From: Candidatus Dormiibacterota bacterium | GTDB lineage: Bacteria > Chloroflexota > Dormibacteria > Aeolococcales > Aeolococcaceae | Length of the DNA: 45,942 nucleotides | Direction of reading: 5' to 3' | Assembly: GCA_003153125.1 (NCBI GenBank) | Contig: PLWW01000050.1 | Location: forward strand, 38,748-84,689 | Part shown: positions 8,764 to 17,048 of the stretch, in pieces | Position numbering within the stretch: the stretch's first letter is position 1 | Layout: each line of letters begins with the position of its first letter | Notes under the pieces: generated by a model | Told to the model about the DNA's origin: nothing | Database searches by the model: none | The model's input: the letters and a program-made list of their open reading frames with translations, nothing else | Made by a program: the position numbers and the translations under genes

Positions 8764-10088
8764 GGGTCCCCGTGGTCATGCCCCAGCTCGGCGAGACGGT
8801 GAGCGAGGGGACGATCACGCGATGGCTGCGCGGCCAGGGAGACACGGTGGCGGCCGACGAGCCCCTCGTCGAGATCGCCACCGACAAGGTGTCGATGGAG
8901 GTGCCCACGCTGCGCGCCGGCGTGTTGCTCGAGGTCCTCGTCAAAGAGGGCGAGACGGTGCCGGTCGGAGCTGCCCTGGCGTGGCTGGAGGTGGACGGCG
9001 AGGACGCTCGGGCAACCGTGGCCGCCGAGCCAGTGGCGGCCGAGCCAGTGGCGGCCGAGCCAGTGGCGGCCGAGCCAGTGGCGGCCGAGCCAGTGGCGGC
9101 CGAGCCAGTGGCGGCCGACGGCACCGCGGCGGCCGACTCGGCGAACGCGACCCCGGCCGCGCGAGCTGACCTGGGCGAACGCCGTCCGTCGCCGCTGATC
9201 AGGCGCCTGCTCGAGGAGGCCGGCCTGACCGCCGCGGATGTGAAACCGAGCGGACCGGGCGGCCGCATCACCCGCGAAGACGTGAGCGCCGCGGTGGCCG
9301 CCCGGTTGGCGGCTCCGAGCACGCCGGAGCCCGCGCCGGCGCCGCCGAAGAGGGATCCCGGGGGCGATCACACCCAGCCGCTCAGCCGCGTGCGCGCGGT
9401 GATCGCCGAGCGCATGGTGACGTCCCTGCATACCTCGGCTCAGCTCACCAGCGTCGTCGAGGTGGACGTCACCCGCATCGCCCAGCTGCGCGTGCGCGCC
9501 GGGTCGGCTGCGGCGCGCGGCGTCAAGCTCTCATACCTGCCGTTCTTCGCACGGGCAGCCGTGGAGGCCCTGGAAGCACAACCGGACCTCAACGCCTCCG
9601 TCGACACCGCGGCCGGCACGGTCAGCCACCACAGTGCCATCCACCTCGCCGTTGCCGTCGACACGGAGCGCGGCCTGCTCGCCCCAGTCATCCGCGACGC
9701 CGGCCGGCTCTCGCTCGTCGGCATTGCGATGGCCATCGCCGACGTGGCGGCGCGCACACGAGACGGCACGATCACCGCCGACGAGCTGTCAGGGGGCACC
9801 TTCACGATCACCAACACAGGCAGCCGCGGCGCCCTCTTCGACACCCCGATCATCAACCAGCCCCAGGTGGCCATCCTCGGCACCGGCGCGGTGGTTCGAC
9901 GGCCGGTGGTGGTCACCGACCCCGACAACGGCGCGGAGGCCATCGCGATCCGCTCGATGGCGTTCCTGGCCCTCACCTACGACCATCGACTCATCGACGG
10001 AGCCGCCGCCGCGAAGTTCCTGGTCGCCGTCAGGAAGCGCCTCGAGGAGGGACGGTTCTCGCCCGACCTGGGCTTGTCCGAGTCCTGA
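8760..10088 (+). CDS. 2-oxo acid dehydrogenase E2, dihydrolipoamide acyltransferase
   Basis: About 442 residues. A lipoyl domain (1-80) has the lipoyl-lysine K43 in EIATDKVSMEVP. A low-complexity Ala/Glu/Pro/Val linker of six identical pentapeptides follows (about 89-118). Then come a peripheral subunit-binding domain (about 140-175) and a catalytic acyltransferase domain with the HRLIDG motif (H409, D413). It transfers the acyl group from lipoate to CoA in the multienzyme core. The GTG start overlaps the aldehyde dehydrogenase stop. No E3 (dihydrolipoamide dehydrogenase) gene follows, so E3 must come from elsewhere. Confidence 0.93.
   Translation: MRVPVVMPQLGETVSEGTITRWLRGQGDTVAADEPLVEIATDKVSMEVPTLRAGVLLEVLVKEGETVPVGAALAWLEVDGEDARATVAAEPVAAEPVAAEPVAAEPVAAEPVAAEPVAADGTAAADSANATPAARADLGERRPSPLIRRLLEEAGLTAADVKPSGPGGRITREDVSAAVAARLAAPSTPEPAPAPPKRDPGGDHTQPLSRVRAVIAERMVTSLHTSAQLTSVVEVDVTRIAQLRVRAGSAAARGVKLSYLPFFARAAVEALEAQPDLNASVDTAAGTVSHHSAIHLAVAVDTERGLLAPVIRDAGRLSLVGIAMAIADVAARTRDGTITADELSGGTFTITNTGSRGALFDTPIINQPQVAILGTGAVVRRPVVVTDPDNGAEAIAIRSMAFLALTYDHRLIDGAAAAKFLVAVRKRLEEGRFSPDLGLSES
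9024..9113 (+). repeat. Six perfect tandem copies of a 15-bp unit in the E2 linker
   Basis: The unit GCCGAGCCAGTGGCG is repeated six times without a mismatch and encodes (AEPVA)6. It is in frame, so copy-number change would lengthen or shorten the flexible linker after the lipoyl domain without a frameshift. Confidence 0.95.
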
Positions 10089-10120
10089 CCGAGCCCTCAA
10101 CGACGGCGCGCTGAGGAGCG

Positions 10121-10921
10121 TCAGCCGGCGGGAGCCGGCGCCCCGCCGAACCCGCCGAAGCCGCCCCCACCGCCCCCACCGAACCCACCGAAGCCGCCGG
10201 ATCGAGTGAATGTGCATGAGCCGCCGGCGTCCGTCGGCTGGATGGTCAGGGCGGTGGCCTGGACCGCGCCGCCGGCGTTCTTGGGGCCGACGGCCCGGAC
10301 GCAGCTGTCAACGGTGAGGTCAGCCGCCGTTGCGGGCGACGACTCGGTCACCGACAGGGTGGTGGGCACCGTCGCGGATTGTGTGGCGCCAGCCGTGCTG
10401 GTCACCGTGATGGTGGTCCCGGCCACGGCGCTGACCAGCCCGGCCACAAGGGCGGTGTTGGGATTGGGCGTGGGCACCCCGGAACTCGACGGGCGTGGAA
10501 TGTTGCTGGGGAAGGCTCGCGGCGACCCACCGGCGCCTCCGCCGGGACGGAGGCCGGCGGCGCAGCTGCCGTTGACCGACTTGCTGAGGCGCACCGAGCT
10601 CGCGGTGACGGCCCCCGCGGCATCCTTCTGGCCGACGATGACCACGCAGGCGCCCACCACGATGTCCCCGGGAGACCCGGTGCTGGTCGAGGTGATCGTG
10701 GTGCCGGAGCTGTAGTCGACAGTCGCGTCCCCGGCCGTCGTGCTCAGGATGAGCGTGTTGCCATTCACCTGGACGAGCTGTCCGGCGGTGCCCGCGCCGA
10801 GCCCGCGCCCCGTGCGAGCCGGGGTGGGCGTGGTCGCCGCACCGGTGGCGGCGCTGGCGCTGCCGCACCCCGCCACGGCGATCGCGGACACGCAGAGAAG
10901 GAGCTTGGTGGGGGTGTTCAT
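10121..10921 (-). CDS. Lipoprotein with two DUF5666-like repeats and a Gly/Phe-rich tail
   Basis: About 266 residues. The signal peptide ends in a lipobox (AVAGC, Cys19). Two similar beta-rich repeats follow, near residues 40-110 and 160-225, each with an initial G-x-V, a TITVTS-like strand and a late VVGxKxAxGAV segment. A proline/glycine spacer separates them. The C-terminus is almost pure glycine with phenylalanine. The repeats resemble DUF5666-type folds, but I am not certain. ATG 10921 has GGAG 7 nt upstream. It is the last gene of the export operon, 31 bp after the permease. Its Gly-rich tail resembles that of the HlyD-type adaptor in the same operon. Confidence 0.8.
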   Translation of the reverse strand: MNTPTKLLLCVSAIAVAGCGSASAATGAATTPTPARTGRGLGAGTAGQLVQVNGNTLILSTTAGDATVDYSSGTTITSTSTGSPGDIVVGACVVIVGQKDAAGAVTASSVRLSKSVNGSCAAGLRPGGGAGGSPRAFPSNIPRPSSSGVPTPNPNTALVAGLVSAVAGTTITVTSTAGATQSATVPTTLSVTESSPATAADLTVDSCVRAVGPKNAGGAVQATALTIQPTDAGGSCTFTRSGGFGGFGGGGGGGFGGFGGAPAPAG

Positions 10922-10952
10922 CGGTCTTCTCCAAAGAGGTGGTGTGGCGCGA

Positions 10953-12164
10953 TCACTGCGATCGCAGCGCCACGATGGGAGCCAGTCGCGAAGCCCGCGC
11001 GGCGGGGTAGACGCCGAAGATGAGGCCGACAGCGGCGGCCACACCGACCGCCACCACCACGGGCAGTGGCGTGATGGCGATGCCGATCGTCGTGAAGTGG
11101 GGCAGGAGAACCCCGACTGCCAGGGCCGTTCCGACGCCGAGGATGCCCCCCACCACGCTGAGGGTGGCCGCCTCGATGAGGAACTGGCGGAGAACGTCGG
11201 CAGGCGTGGCGCCGAGGGCCTTGCGCAGCCCGATCTCGGTGGTGCGCTCCGTGACGGTCACCAACATGATGTTCATCACCCCGATCCCGCCGACGAGCAG
11301 CGAGATGGCGGCGATGCTGGCGAGGAGCAGGGTCAGCGTCGTCGTCACCGACTGGGCCGTGCTCAGAAACGAGCTCTGGCTGACGATGCTGAAGTCAGCG
11401 GCGGTGGCGTCGGTGATGTGGTGGGTCTGGAGCAGCAGTTGGTTGGCCTCCACGTATGCGGAGCCGACCGTTGCCGCGCTGCCCGCAGCGACGACGATGC
11501 GCTGCACGTGTCCCTGCCCGACGAGCAGGTCCTGGTCGGTCGTAATCGGGATCACGACGACGTCGTCAGGGTTGGTGAAGCCCGCCCCGCCTGAGGACTG
11601 CAGGACGCCGACCACAGTGAATGGTGTCGACGCGATCGTGACCTGGGACCCCACCCCCGCTCCGAGGTTAGCGGCTGTCGTGGAGCCGAGCACCGCGTCG
11701 AGGGCGTGGTTGGCGACGTTGGCCGTGGTGAAGAACGAGCCGCCGGCGAGGGCGCGCGAGTTTGCCGTGAGCCACTGCGCGCTGCTCCCCTCGACGGTCG
11801 TGGTCGAGTTGACGGAGCCGTTGATCACCGTCGTCGACGTCTGGTTCTCGGGCGCGACAGCCACGATGTCGGGCGCATTGGAAGAGTCGGACAGCCCGGT
11901 GACGTCGGCCATGGTCAGGGTCTGCGCACTGCCCGCCCCACCGCGCACGCCGACGCTCACCGATGCACCGCCGGTGATGGTCAGCTCGTTGGTGCCCAGT
12001 GAGGCGATCCGGCTGTTGACCGCGTTCGACGAGGCCTGGCCGATGCCGACTGTGGAGATGACGGCGGCGACACCGAACAGGATGCCGAGGGTCGTGAGGA
12101 TCGAGCGCAGGCGGTGAGCGGCGATGCCACGCAGCCCGGTCTCGAAGGTGCGCAGGAGGCTCAT
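10953..12164 (-). CDS. MacB/FtsX-type ABC transporter permease
   Basis: About 403 residues. An N-terminal TM helix (about 18-42, after GIAAHRLRSILTTLGILFG) is followed by a large MacB periplasmic-core domain (about 45-275). A C-terminal FtsX domain has three TM helices and ends FGVYPAARASRLAPIVALR, the usual MacB C-terminal signature. Its start overlaps the ATPase stop by 4 bp. Together with the ATPase and the HlyD-type adaptor it forms a tripartite mechanotransmission transporter. The exported substrate is unknown; peptides, lipids and drugs are typical for the family. Confidence 0.93.
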   Translation of the reverse strand: MSLLRTFETGLRGIAAHRLRSILTTLGILFGVAAVISTVGIGQASSNAVNSRIASLGTNELTITGGASVSVGVRGGAGSAQTLTMADVTGLSDSSNAPDIVAVAPENQTSTTVINGSVNSTTTVEGSSAQWLTANSRALAGGSFFTTANVANHALDAVLGSTTAANLGAGVGSQVTIASTPFTVVGVLQSSGGAGFTNPDDVVVIPITTDQDLLVGQGHVQRIVVAAGSAATVGSAYVEANQLLLQTHHITDATAADFSIVSQSSFLSTAQSVTTTLTLLLASIAAISLLVGGIGVMNIMLVTVTERTTEIGLRKALGATPADVLRQFLIEAATLSVVGGILGVGTALAVGVLLPHFTTIGIAITPLPVVVAVGVAAAVGLIFGVYPAARASRLAPIVALRSQ

Positions 12165-12841
12165 GCCGCCACTGCCTCGTGGAGCCGGCCGTCCTTCATC
12201 AGGAAGCGGCGCGAGGCGACCGACGCGACCTGCTCGTCGTGGGTGATCAGGACGATGGTGCGACCGGCCGCGTGGAGCCTCTTCAGCATGTCGAGGATCT
12301 CGCCGCTCGAGGTGCTGTCGAGGTTGCCGGTGGGCTCGTCGGCGAGGATCAGGTCGGGGTTGGTGACCAGGGCCCGTGCGATGGCGACGCGTTGCTGCTG
12401 GCCGCCGGAGAGCTCTGTGGGCCGGTGGTCCACGCGGTCACCGAGGCCCACGCTCTCCAGCGCGGCCACGGCGAGGCGGCGGCGGTCGGTGGCGGCGCGG
12501 TACAGCAACGGCAGTTCGACGTTGCGCCACGCGCTCATGGCGGAGAGCAGCTGGAACTGCTGGAACACGAAACCGATGCGCCGGTTGCGCACAGCGGCAA
12601 GCTCGCGCTCGTTCATCGTCTCCACCGCCTCCCCGGCGAAGCGGTACTGGCCGTCGGTCGGGTTGTCGAGGCAGCCCACGATGTTCATCAACGTCGACTT
12701 GCCCGACCCGGACGCGCCCATCACGGCCACGAACTCCCCGGGCTGGACGCGAATGGTGACGCCGTCCACCGCACGGACGGCGACGTCGCCGCGACCGTAG
12801 ATCTTCGACACGCCGCGGATGTCGATGAGCGGAGCGCTCAC
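12161..12841 (-). CDS. MacB/LolD-type ABC transporter ATPase
   Basis: About 226 residues. Walker A GASGSGKST, Q-loop FVFQQFQLL, signature LSGGQQQRVAIARAL, Walker B LILADEPTGNLD and the switch His in LITHD are all present. I chose GTG 12841, 4 nt after the adaptor stop, giving the usual family N-terminus (APLIDIRGVSKIYG). A longer start at 12907 would overlap the adaptor by 62 bp. It energises the partner permease. Confidence 0.92.
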   Translation of the reverse strand: MSAPLIDIRGVSKIYGRGDVAVRAVDGVTIRVQPGEFVAVMGASGSGKSTLMNIVGCLDNPTDGQYRFAGEAVETMNERELAAVRNRRIGFVFQQFQLLSAMSAWRNVELPLLYRAATDRRRLAVAALESVGLGDRVDHRPTELSGGQQQRVAIARALVTNPDLILADEPTGNLDSTSSGEILDMLKRLHAAGRTIVLITHDEQVASVASRRFLMKDGRLHEAVAA

Positions 12842-12845
12842 CCGG

Positions 12846-14435
12846 TCAGCCGCCTGCCGGGGCGCCGCCGACGACGATGCCCGCTCCCCCGCCGCCTCCG
12901 AAACCACCTGCGGCGCCGCGCCGAGTGGTGCCGGCGCCGGCGGCCCCGGTGGTCGGGATCGTGCTGCTCACGGTGGCGATCACCACGGTCTGGCCAGCGG
13001 ACAGCCCCGAGGTGATCTGCGTGCGCAGCGAATCCGCCGAGCCGACCGTGACCGTGACCGGGGTCAGCTTGCCCGCCTGGAGCACGTTCACGAACGAGGC
13101 GGTGCCATTGGTGTGCACCGCACTGGTCGGCACGGTCAGCACGCCGACGACCTGGTTGACGACCACCACGACCGTTGCCGACATGCCGTCGCGAAGCGAG
13201 GGATGCGAGCCCGTGATCTGCACGGTGACCGGGAAGGTGGCCACCCCGGAGCTGACCGTGGCGATGACCCCGACAGAGGTCACCGTCGCCGGCAGACCGT
13301 TGGTGGAACCGGCGGCGGTGACCACGGCGTTCTGCCCGATGGCGACCTCACTGATGACGCTGTCGCTGACCGTGCTGGTCACCTCGAATGAGCCAGGCGT
13401 CAGCAGGATGAACTGGGCGGCGGATGCCGATGCCGACGCGGCCGCCGCCGCGGCCGACGATGACGAACCACCGGTCGTGCTCCCGACGGAGAGGTTGACC
13501 TGGGCCACCTCCCCGGCGGTGGGCGCGGTCAGGGTGGCTTCCGCGACCGCATCCTGGGCGGTGGTGACGGCCTGCTGCGCCTGGGCGAGGCCGGCGTTGT
13601 CCTGGGCGACGGCCGACGCCTGCGAAGCGCTGGCCGTCGTATTCTCCGCGTTGCTGAGGGCGGTGCGGTCGGACGCAACCTTGGCGGACGCCTGGTCCGC
13701 TGACTGCTGAGCGCGCACCGTGTCGGTGGGCAGCGCCTGTTGGGCGCTGGCCAGCGTCGACGTGTCCTTGGCCTGCTGGGACTTTGCCGTGCTCAGGTTC
13801 TGTGTGTCTGTCGTGCAGGCGGGTGGCGGAGTGGTGCCGCCACAACCATCGTTGTTGTATGCAGCCTGCGCTGTCGACACAGCCGCACTGTCACTGGTGA
13901 CGGCGGCCTGCGCCGAGGCAATCGCCGCCCGGTCGTTGCTGATGGTCTGGTTGTTGAGCGCGATGGTGTCGTTGTATGCGGTCTGGTCGTTGGCCAGCGT
14001 GGTCTTCGCGCTGGCGATCTGCTGTGCGATGTTGGTGCTCGCGGTCGAGCCCGAGCTCTCGTCCGCCGTCAGCTTGGCCTGCGCGGCGGTGAGGTTGGCC
14101 TGGTCCTGGGTGAGCGTCGTCTGCAGTGCGCTGGGGTCAACCGTGGCCAGAACCTGTCCGGCTGTGACAGTCTGGCCCGCGGAGACATCGATCGCGGTCA
14201 CCGTGCCGCTCACCTGGAAATTCAGGTTCGACTGCGCCACCGGGGCGAGGTTGCCGGTGAGCGAGAGGGTCTGACGGATGGTGCCCACCGCGGCGGCGGC
14301 GGTGCGGTACTGGGGGGCCGCGGTGCTGCCGCGTGTGTACATGAAGCCGCCGACAGCAGCGACGGCCACAACCAGTGCGGTGATGACGGCGATCATGCGA
14401 CGGCGTGTCCCGAGCAGGCTGGTACGGACGTTCAT
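12846..14435 (-). CDS. HlyD/MacA-type membrane fusion (adaptor) protein with Gly-rich tail
   Basis: About 529 residues. An N-terminal TM anchor (about 14-32) is followed by a split biotinyl-lipoyl domain (about 60-100 and 300-320). A long Ala/Thr/Gln/Asp-rich alpha-helical hairpin (about 105-295) contains a Cys-x-x-x-x-Pro-x-x-x-Cys-type insert near its tip. After a Ser/Ala linker come a beta-barrel and a membrane-proximal domain. The C-terminus is glycine rich (GGFGGGGG). It is the first gene of the export operon, followed 4 nt later by the ATPase. In a monoderm envelope it would bridge the permease to the cell wall. No outer-membrane channel gene lies nearby. Confidence 0.88.
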   Translation of the reverse strand: MNVRTSLLGTRRRMIAVITALVVAVAAVGGFMYTRGSTAAPQYRTAAAAVGTIRQTLSLTGNLAPVAQSNLNFQVSGTVTAIDVSAGQTVTAGQVLATVDPSALQTTLTQDQANLTAAQAKLTADESSGSTASTNIAQQIASAKTTLANDQTAYNDTIALNNQTISNDRAAIASAQAAVTSDSAAVSTAQAAYNNDGCGGTTPPPACTTDTQNLSTAKSQQAKDTSTLASAQQALPTDTVRAQQSADQASAKVASDRTALSNAENTTASASQASAVAQDNAGLAQAQQAVTTAQDAVAEATLTAPTAGEVAQVNLSVGSTTGGSSSSAAAAAASASASAAQFILLTPGSFEVTSTVSDSVISEVAIGQNAVVTAAGSTNGLPATVTSVGVIATVSSGVATFPVTVQITGSHPSLRDGMSATVVVVVNQVVGVLTVPTSAVHTNGTASFVNVLQAGKLTPVTVTVGSADSLRTQITSGLSAGQTVVIATVSSTIPTTGAAGAGTTRRGAAGGFGGGGGAGIVVGGAPAGG

Positions 14436-14489
14436 TGGTCACGTGAACCTATCGCCGTCACCTTGCGCGTTGATGACGAGGCGGGTTGG

Positions 14490-14825
14490 CTACGCGGTTG
14501 GGGTGTCCTCGATCAGCTCGTCGATCGCCAGCGCAAGCTCGACGTCACGACGGCTGATGCCGCCGGTGAGGTGCGAGTACACCTCGAGGTCGACGAAGCA
14601 CCACTCGTGCAGACGGATGTTGGGATGGTGGCGCATCGCCTCGGCGGTGGCGGCCACGCGCGTGATCAGGTCGATCGCGTCCATGAACGAACGCAGACGG
14701 ACGTCGCGATGAAGGCGGTCACGTTCGACGATCCAGGCGGGGTGACCTGCGAGCGATCGATACGCATCCTCGGGACTGATCGCGGCGTACGCCGCGACCC
14801 GGGGCGGCGGGTCAGAAGCTGCCAT
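14490..14825 (-). CDS. 4a-hydroxytetrahydrobiopterin dehydratase (PCD/DCoH family)
   Basis: About 111 residues, normal for the family. The active-site segment [20 protein letters not shown] has the conserved HHP, and [11 protein letters not shown] is the usual C-terminal helix motif. It recycles or dehydrates pterin-4a-carbinolamine. No aromatic amino acid hydroxylase is nearby, so a role with a molybdopterin or another pterin is also possible. Its start overlaps the end of the SDR gene by 14 bp, so the two are co-transcribed. Confidence 0.85.
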   Translation of the reverse strand: MAASDPPPRVAAYAAISPEDAYRSLAGHPAWIVERDRLHRDVRLRSFMDAIDLITRVAATAEAMRHHPNIRLHEWCFVDLEVYSHLTGGISRRDVELALAIDELIEDTPTA

Positions 14826-15501
14826 ACGTGGGGATGATCGCGCCGGTGATGGCGGCCGCCTGCTCGCTGCAGAGGAAGGCGATCACAGCGGCGATCGCTG
14901 CCGGGGGCACCGCGCGCCCGAGATCACGCTCCGTCATCCACGAGCGATTCGCCGCGGTGTCGATGACCGCGGGCAGCACGGCGTTGACGCGCACGCCGTC
15001 CTTCTTCACCTCAGCGGCGAGCACCTGCGTGAGCTTGAGAACGCCCGCCTTGGCGACCGCGTACGCGGCGGAACCTTCTCCACCCTCCATCGCTGACCGC
15101 GAGCCGACGTTGACGATGCTGCCCGTCCCCCGTTTGCTCATGCGCAACGACGCGGCGCGGCACGACCACCAGGTCGCCTCGAGGTTGAGCTGGAGCATGA
15201 AGCTCACGTCGGCGGCGGTCGACAGAGCCACCGTGCCCGCGCGAAAGCCTCCGGTGACATTGACAACGGCATCGACCGACCCCGGGAGCCGGTCGATGCG
15301 TTCCCACAGCGCATCGACCGCATCGGGATCGGTGAGGTCGGCCTGCTCCCACTCCGTCGTCGGTGAGACCGCCTTGAGCTGCTCCCGTGTCTGTCGCGGC
15401 GAGGCGACGCCGATCACTCTCGGGTGGCTCGCCGACAGGGCGCTGAGGACCGCGGGGCCCAGGCCCCCGCTGGCGCCGCAGACCACCGCGATGTCAGGCA
15501 T
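14812..15501 (-). CDS. Short-chain dehydrogenase/reductase
   Basis: About 229 residues with one Rossmann domain. The cofactor-binding GASGGLG motif is at the N-terminus, NVTGG replaces the usual NNAG, and the catalytic Ser/Tyr/Lys set is visible as VGSRS and YAVAK. The C-terminus has the family [14 protein letters not shown] ending. ATG 15501 has GGAG about 10 nt upstream. It lies between the SCP2 gene (46 bp upstream) and the overlapping pterin dehydratase. The operon partner suggests a quinonoid dihydropteridine reductase-like role, but the substrate is not proven. Confidence 0.85.
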   Translation of the reverse strand: MPDIAVVCGASGGLGPAVLSALSASHPRVIGVASPRQTREQLKAVSPTTEWEQADLTDPDAVDALWERIDRLPGSVDAVVNVTGGFRAGTVALSTAADVSFMLQLNLEATWWSCRAASLRMSKRGTGSIVNVGSRSAMEGGEGSAAYAVAKAGVLKLTQVLAAEVKKDGVRVNAVLPAVIDTAANRSWMTERDLGRAVPPAAIAAVIAFLCSEQAAAITGAIIPTYGSF

Positions 15502-15547
15502 TGTTCATCGTCTCCCCTGCTGCGCCCGCCCCCGGCGCGACCGCCGC

Positions 15548-15874
15548 TCAGTCGCGGAGGATCCCCTGCAGCTTCATGGCGAGGCCCATGTCACCCTTGA
15601 TCTTGAGCTTGCCGGACATGAAAGCGGCTGTCCCGTCGAGCTTTCCGGTGACCAGGTCGACGAAATCGGTGTCCTTTATGGAGATGGTCACGTTTGGGCT
15701 CTCTGGCACCCCCGGGCCGGCGTGGCCCGTGCCGTCGTGGAGGCTAATGTGGAAGAGGCCGCCCTCGTCGCCCCCGATGTCGAAAGCGAACCCGGCGTTC
15801 AGGTTGGCGATCTTCGCCGGGTTGGCGCCAAGCCGGCTGTCGAGCTGGGCGAAGATCTCGGTGGGGTTGGGCAA
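15548..15874 (-). CDS. SCP2 sterol-carrier domain protein
   Basis: About 108 residues forming a single SCP2-like lipid-binding domain. The core pattern FHISLHDGTG, then TISIKDTDFVDLVTGKLDG, and finally FMSGKLKIKGDMGLAMKL is characteristic. It starts with TTG, with a GGAGG 8 nt upstream that supports this start. It lies 40 bp downstream of the glycosyltransferase gene and upstream of the SDR on the same strand. It may carry hydrophobic acyl or isoprenoid ligands. Confidence 0.88.
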   Translation of the reverse strand: MPNPTEIFAQLDSRLGANPAKIANLNAGFAFDIGGDEGGLFHISLHDGTGHAGPGVPESPNVTISIKDTDFVDLVTGKLDGTAAFMSGKLKIKGDMGLAMKLQGILRD

Positions 15875-15914
15875 CGGAGGAACCTCCAGAATCGGCTCGG
15901 TTGGTCGGGCCAGT

Positions 15915-17000
15915 CTACGGTGATGGCGATCGACCTGCGCTGGCGATCTGCGCGTACAGGGCCTCGTGGGCGGTCACCGTATCGCCGAGGTTCAGCGAAT
16001 CCACGGCGTGGCGGCGGCAGTCGCCGCGGCTCAACTCGTTGACGCGACGGAGCGCTGCCGCCGCGGCGATGACGTCACCGGCGGTGACGACGTACCCGGT
16101 GACCCCGTCGAGCACGACCTCGGCAAGTGCGCCTCGCCGCCAGGCCACGACAGGTGTGCCGGACGCCGCCGCCTCGGCGGCCACCATCCCGAACGGCTCC
16201 TCCCATCGCGACAGGCAGACAACGGCGCGCGCTGCACCCAGGGCGGCCCACAGGTGCTCTCGCGCGGCGGGGGCGAGGAACCGCACCTCCTGGTCGTCTC
16301 GCCAGCGCTCGCGCACGGCACGCTCGTGCCCGGCGTCGTACGGTGTGCCGTAGACGTCGACCGGCAGGTCAGCCAGCCGGGCCGCGGCGATGCCGTCGTC
16401 GATTCCCTTCTCGGGGCTGAACCGCGCCGCGATCACCGCCGCGCTGCCGCCGACCGGCTCGAAGGGGATGTCCTCCACCGGGACGCCGTTGCTGAGCACC
16501 GCATCGATCGCGATGAGCAGCCGCCAGCTCGCCGCCTGGGCGTGCGAAACAGCGGCGGTCACGACGCCGGTCTGTCCGCGCCGGGCCTCGGTGATCGCGG
16601 CGGCGACGGGACGGCTCGCCGGCATGTGCAGCGTGTGCAGGACGGGCAGTCCCATGGCAGCGGCAACAGTGATGGCGGGCACGTCGAAACCGTGGCTGTG
16701 GACGACGTCGAAGCGCGCTGCGAGCACGTGGCGGTACACCGCCACGTAGGCGGCCGTCATGTGCTCGGACGGGGTCTGCTCCGCCTCGTCGGAGAAGCGG
16801 TCGCCGTGCAGCGGAGTGGGATCGATATCGAGCGGCGCAATGGCGATCCCCTCGATGGCGGAGCCCCGAGTGGCGTACACGACGACCTCGTGCCCACGGC
16901 GGGCCAGCTCGCGCGCAATGTCCGCGACAACGGCCTGCGCGCCGCCGAGCTGAGCGTCGCGGATCGGGCTGACCAGCGGCGCGATCAGTGCGACGCGCAC
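15915..17000 (-). CDS. Glycosyltransferase family 4 protein
   Basis: About 361 residues with the GT-B fold. The N-terminal half has the GGAQAVVADIARELARRGHEV donor-side pattern and SHGFDVPAI. The C-terminal half has ARFSPEKGID and the nucleotide-sugar EX7E-like segment EEPFGMVAAEAAASGTPVVA. It transfers a sugar from a nucleotide donor, and the acceptor is unknown. GTG 17000 gives the standard N-terminus. It follows the methyltransferase by 48 bp and could be co-transcribed with it. Confidence 0.9.
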   Translation of the reverse strand: MRVALIAPLVSPIRDAQLGGAQAVVADIARELARRGHEVVVYATRGSAIEGIAIAPLDIDPTPLHGDRFSDEAEQTPSEHMTAAYVAVYRHVLAARFDVVHSHGFDVPAITVAAAMGLPVLHTLHMPASRPVAAAITEARRGQTGVVTAAVSHAQAASWRLLIAIDAVLSNGVPVEDIPFEPVGGSAAVIAARFSPEKGIDDGIAAARLADLPVDVYGTPYDAGHERAVRERWRDDQEVRFLAPAAREHLWAALGAARAVVCLSRWEEPFGMVAAEAAASGTPVVAWRRGALAEVVLDGVTGYVVTAGDVIAAAAALRRVNELSRGDCRRHAVDSLNLGDTVTAHEALYAQIASAGRSPSP

Positions 17001-17048
17001 ACCCGCCCTATGGGCGTGCCGCCACGGCGAGGCGACCTGGGGCGCGCC

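Noticed and set aside
9024..9113. CRISPR-like repeat array
   Set aside because: Units are directly tandem with no spacers and encode an in-frame protein linker.
12842..12907. Longer start of the ABC ATPase
   Set aside because: It would overlap the adaptor gene by 62 bp, while GTG 12841 gives the family N-terminus directly after the adaptor stop.
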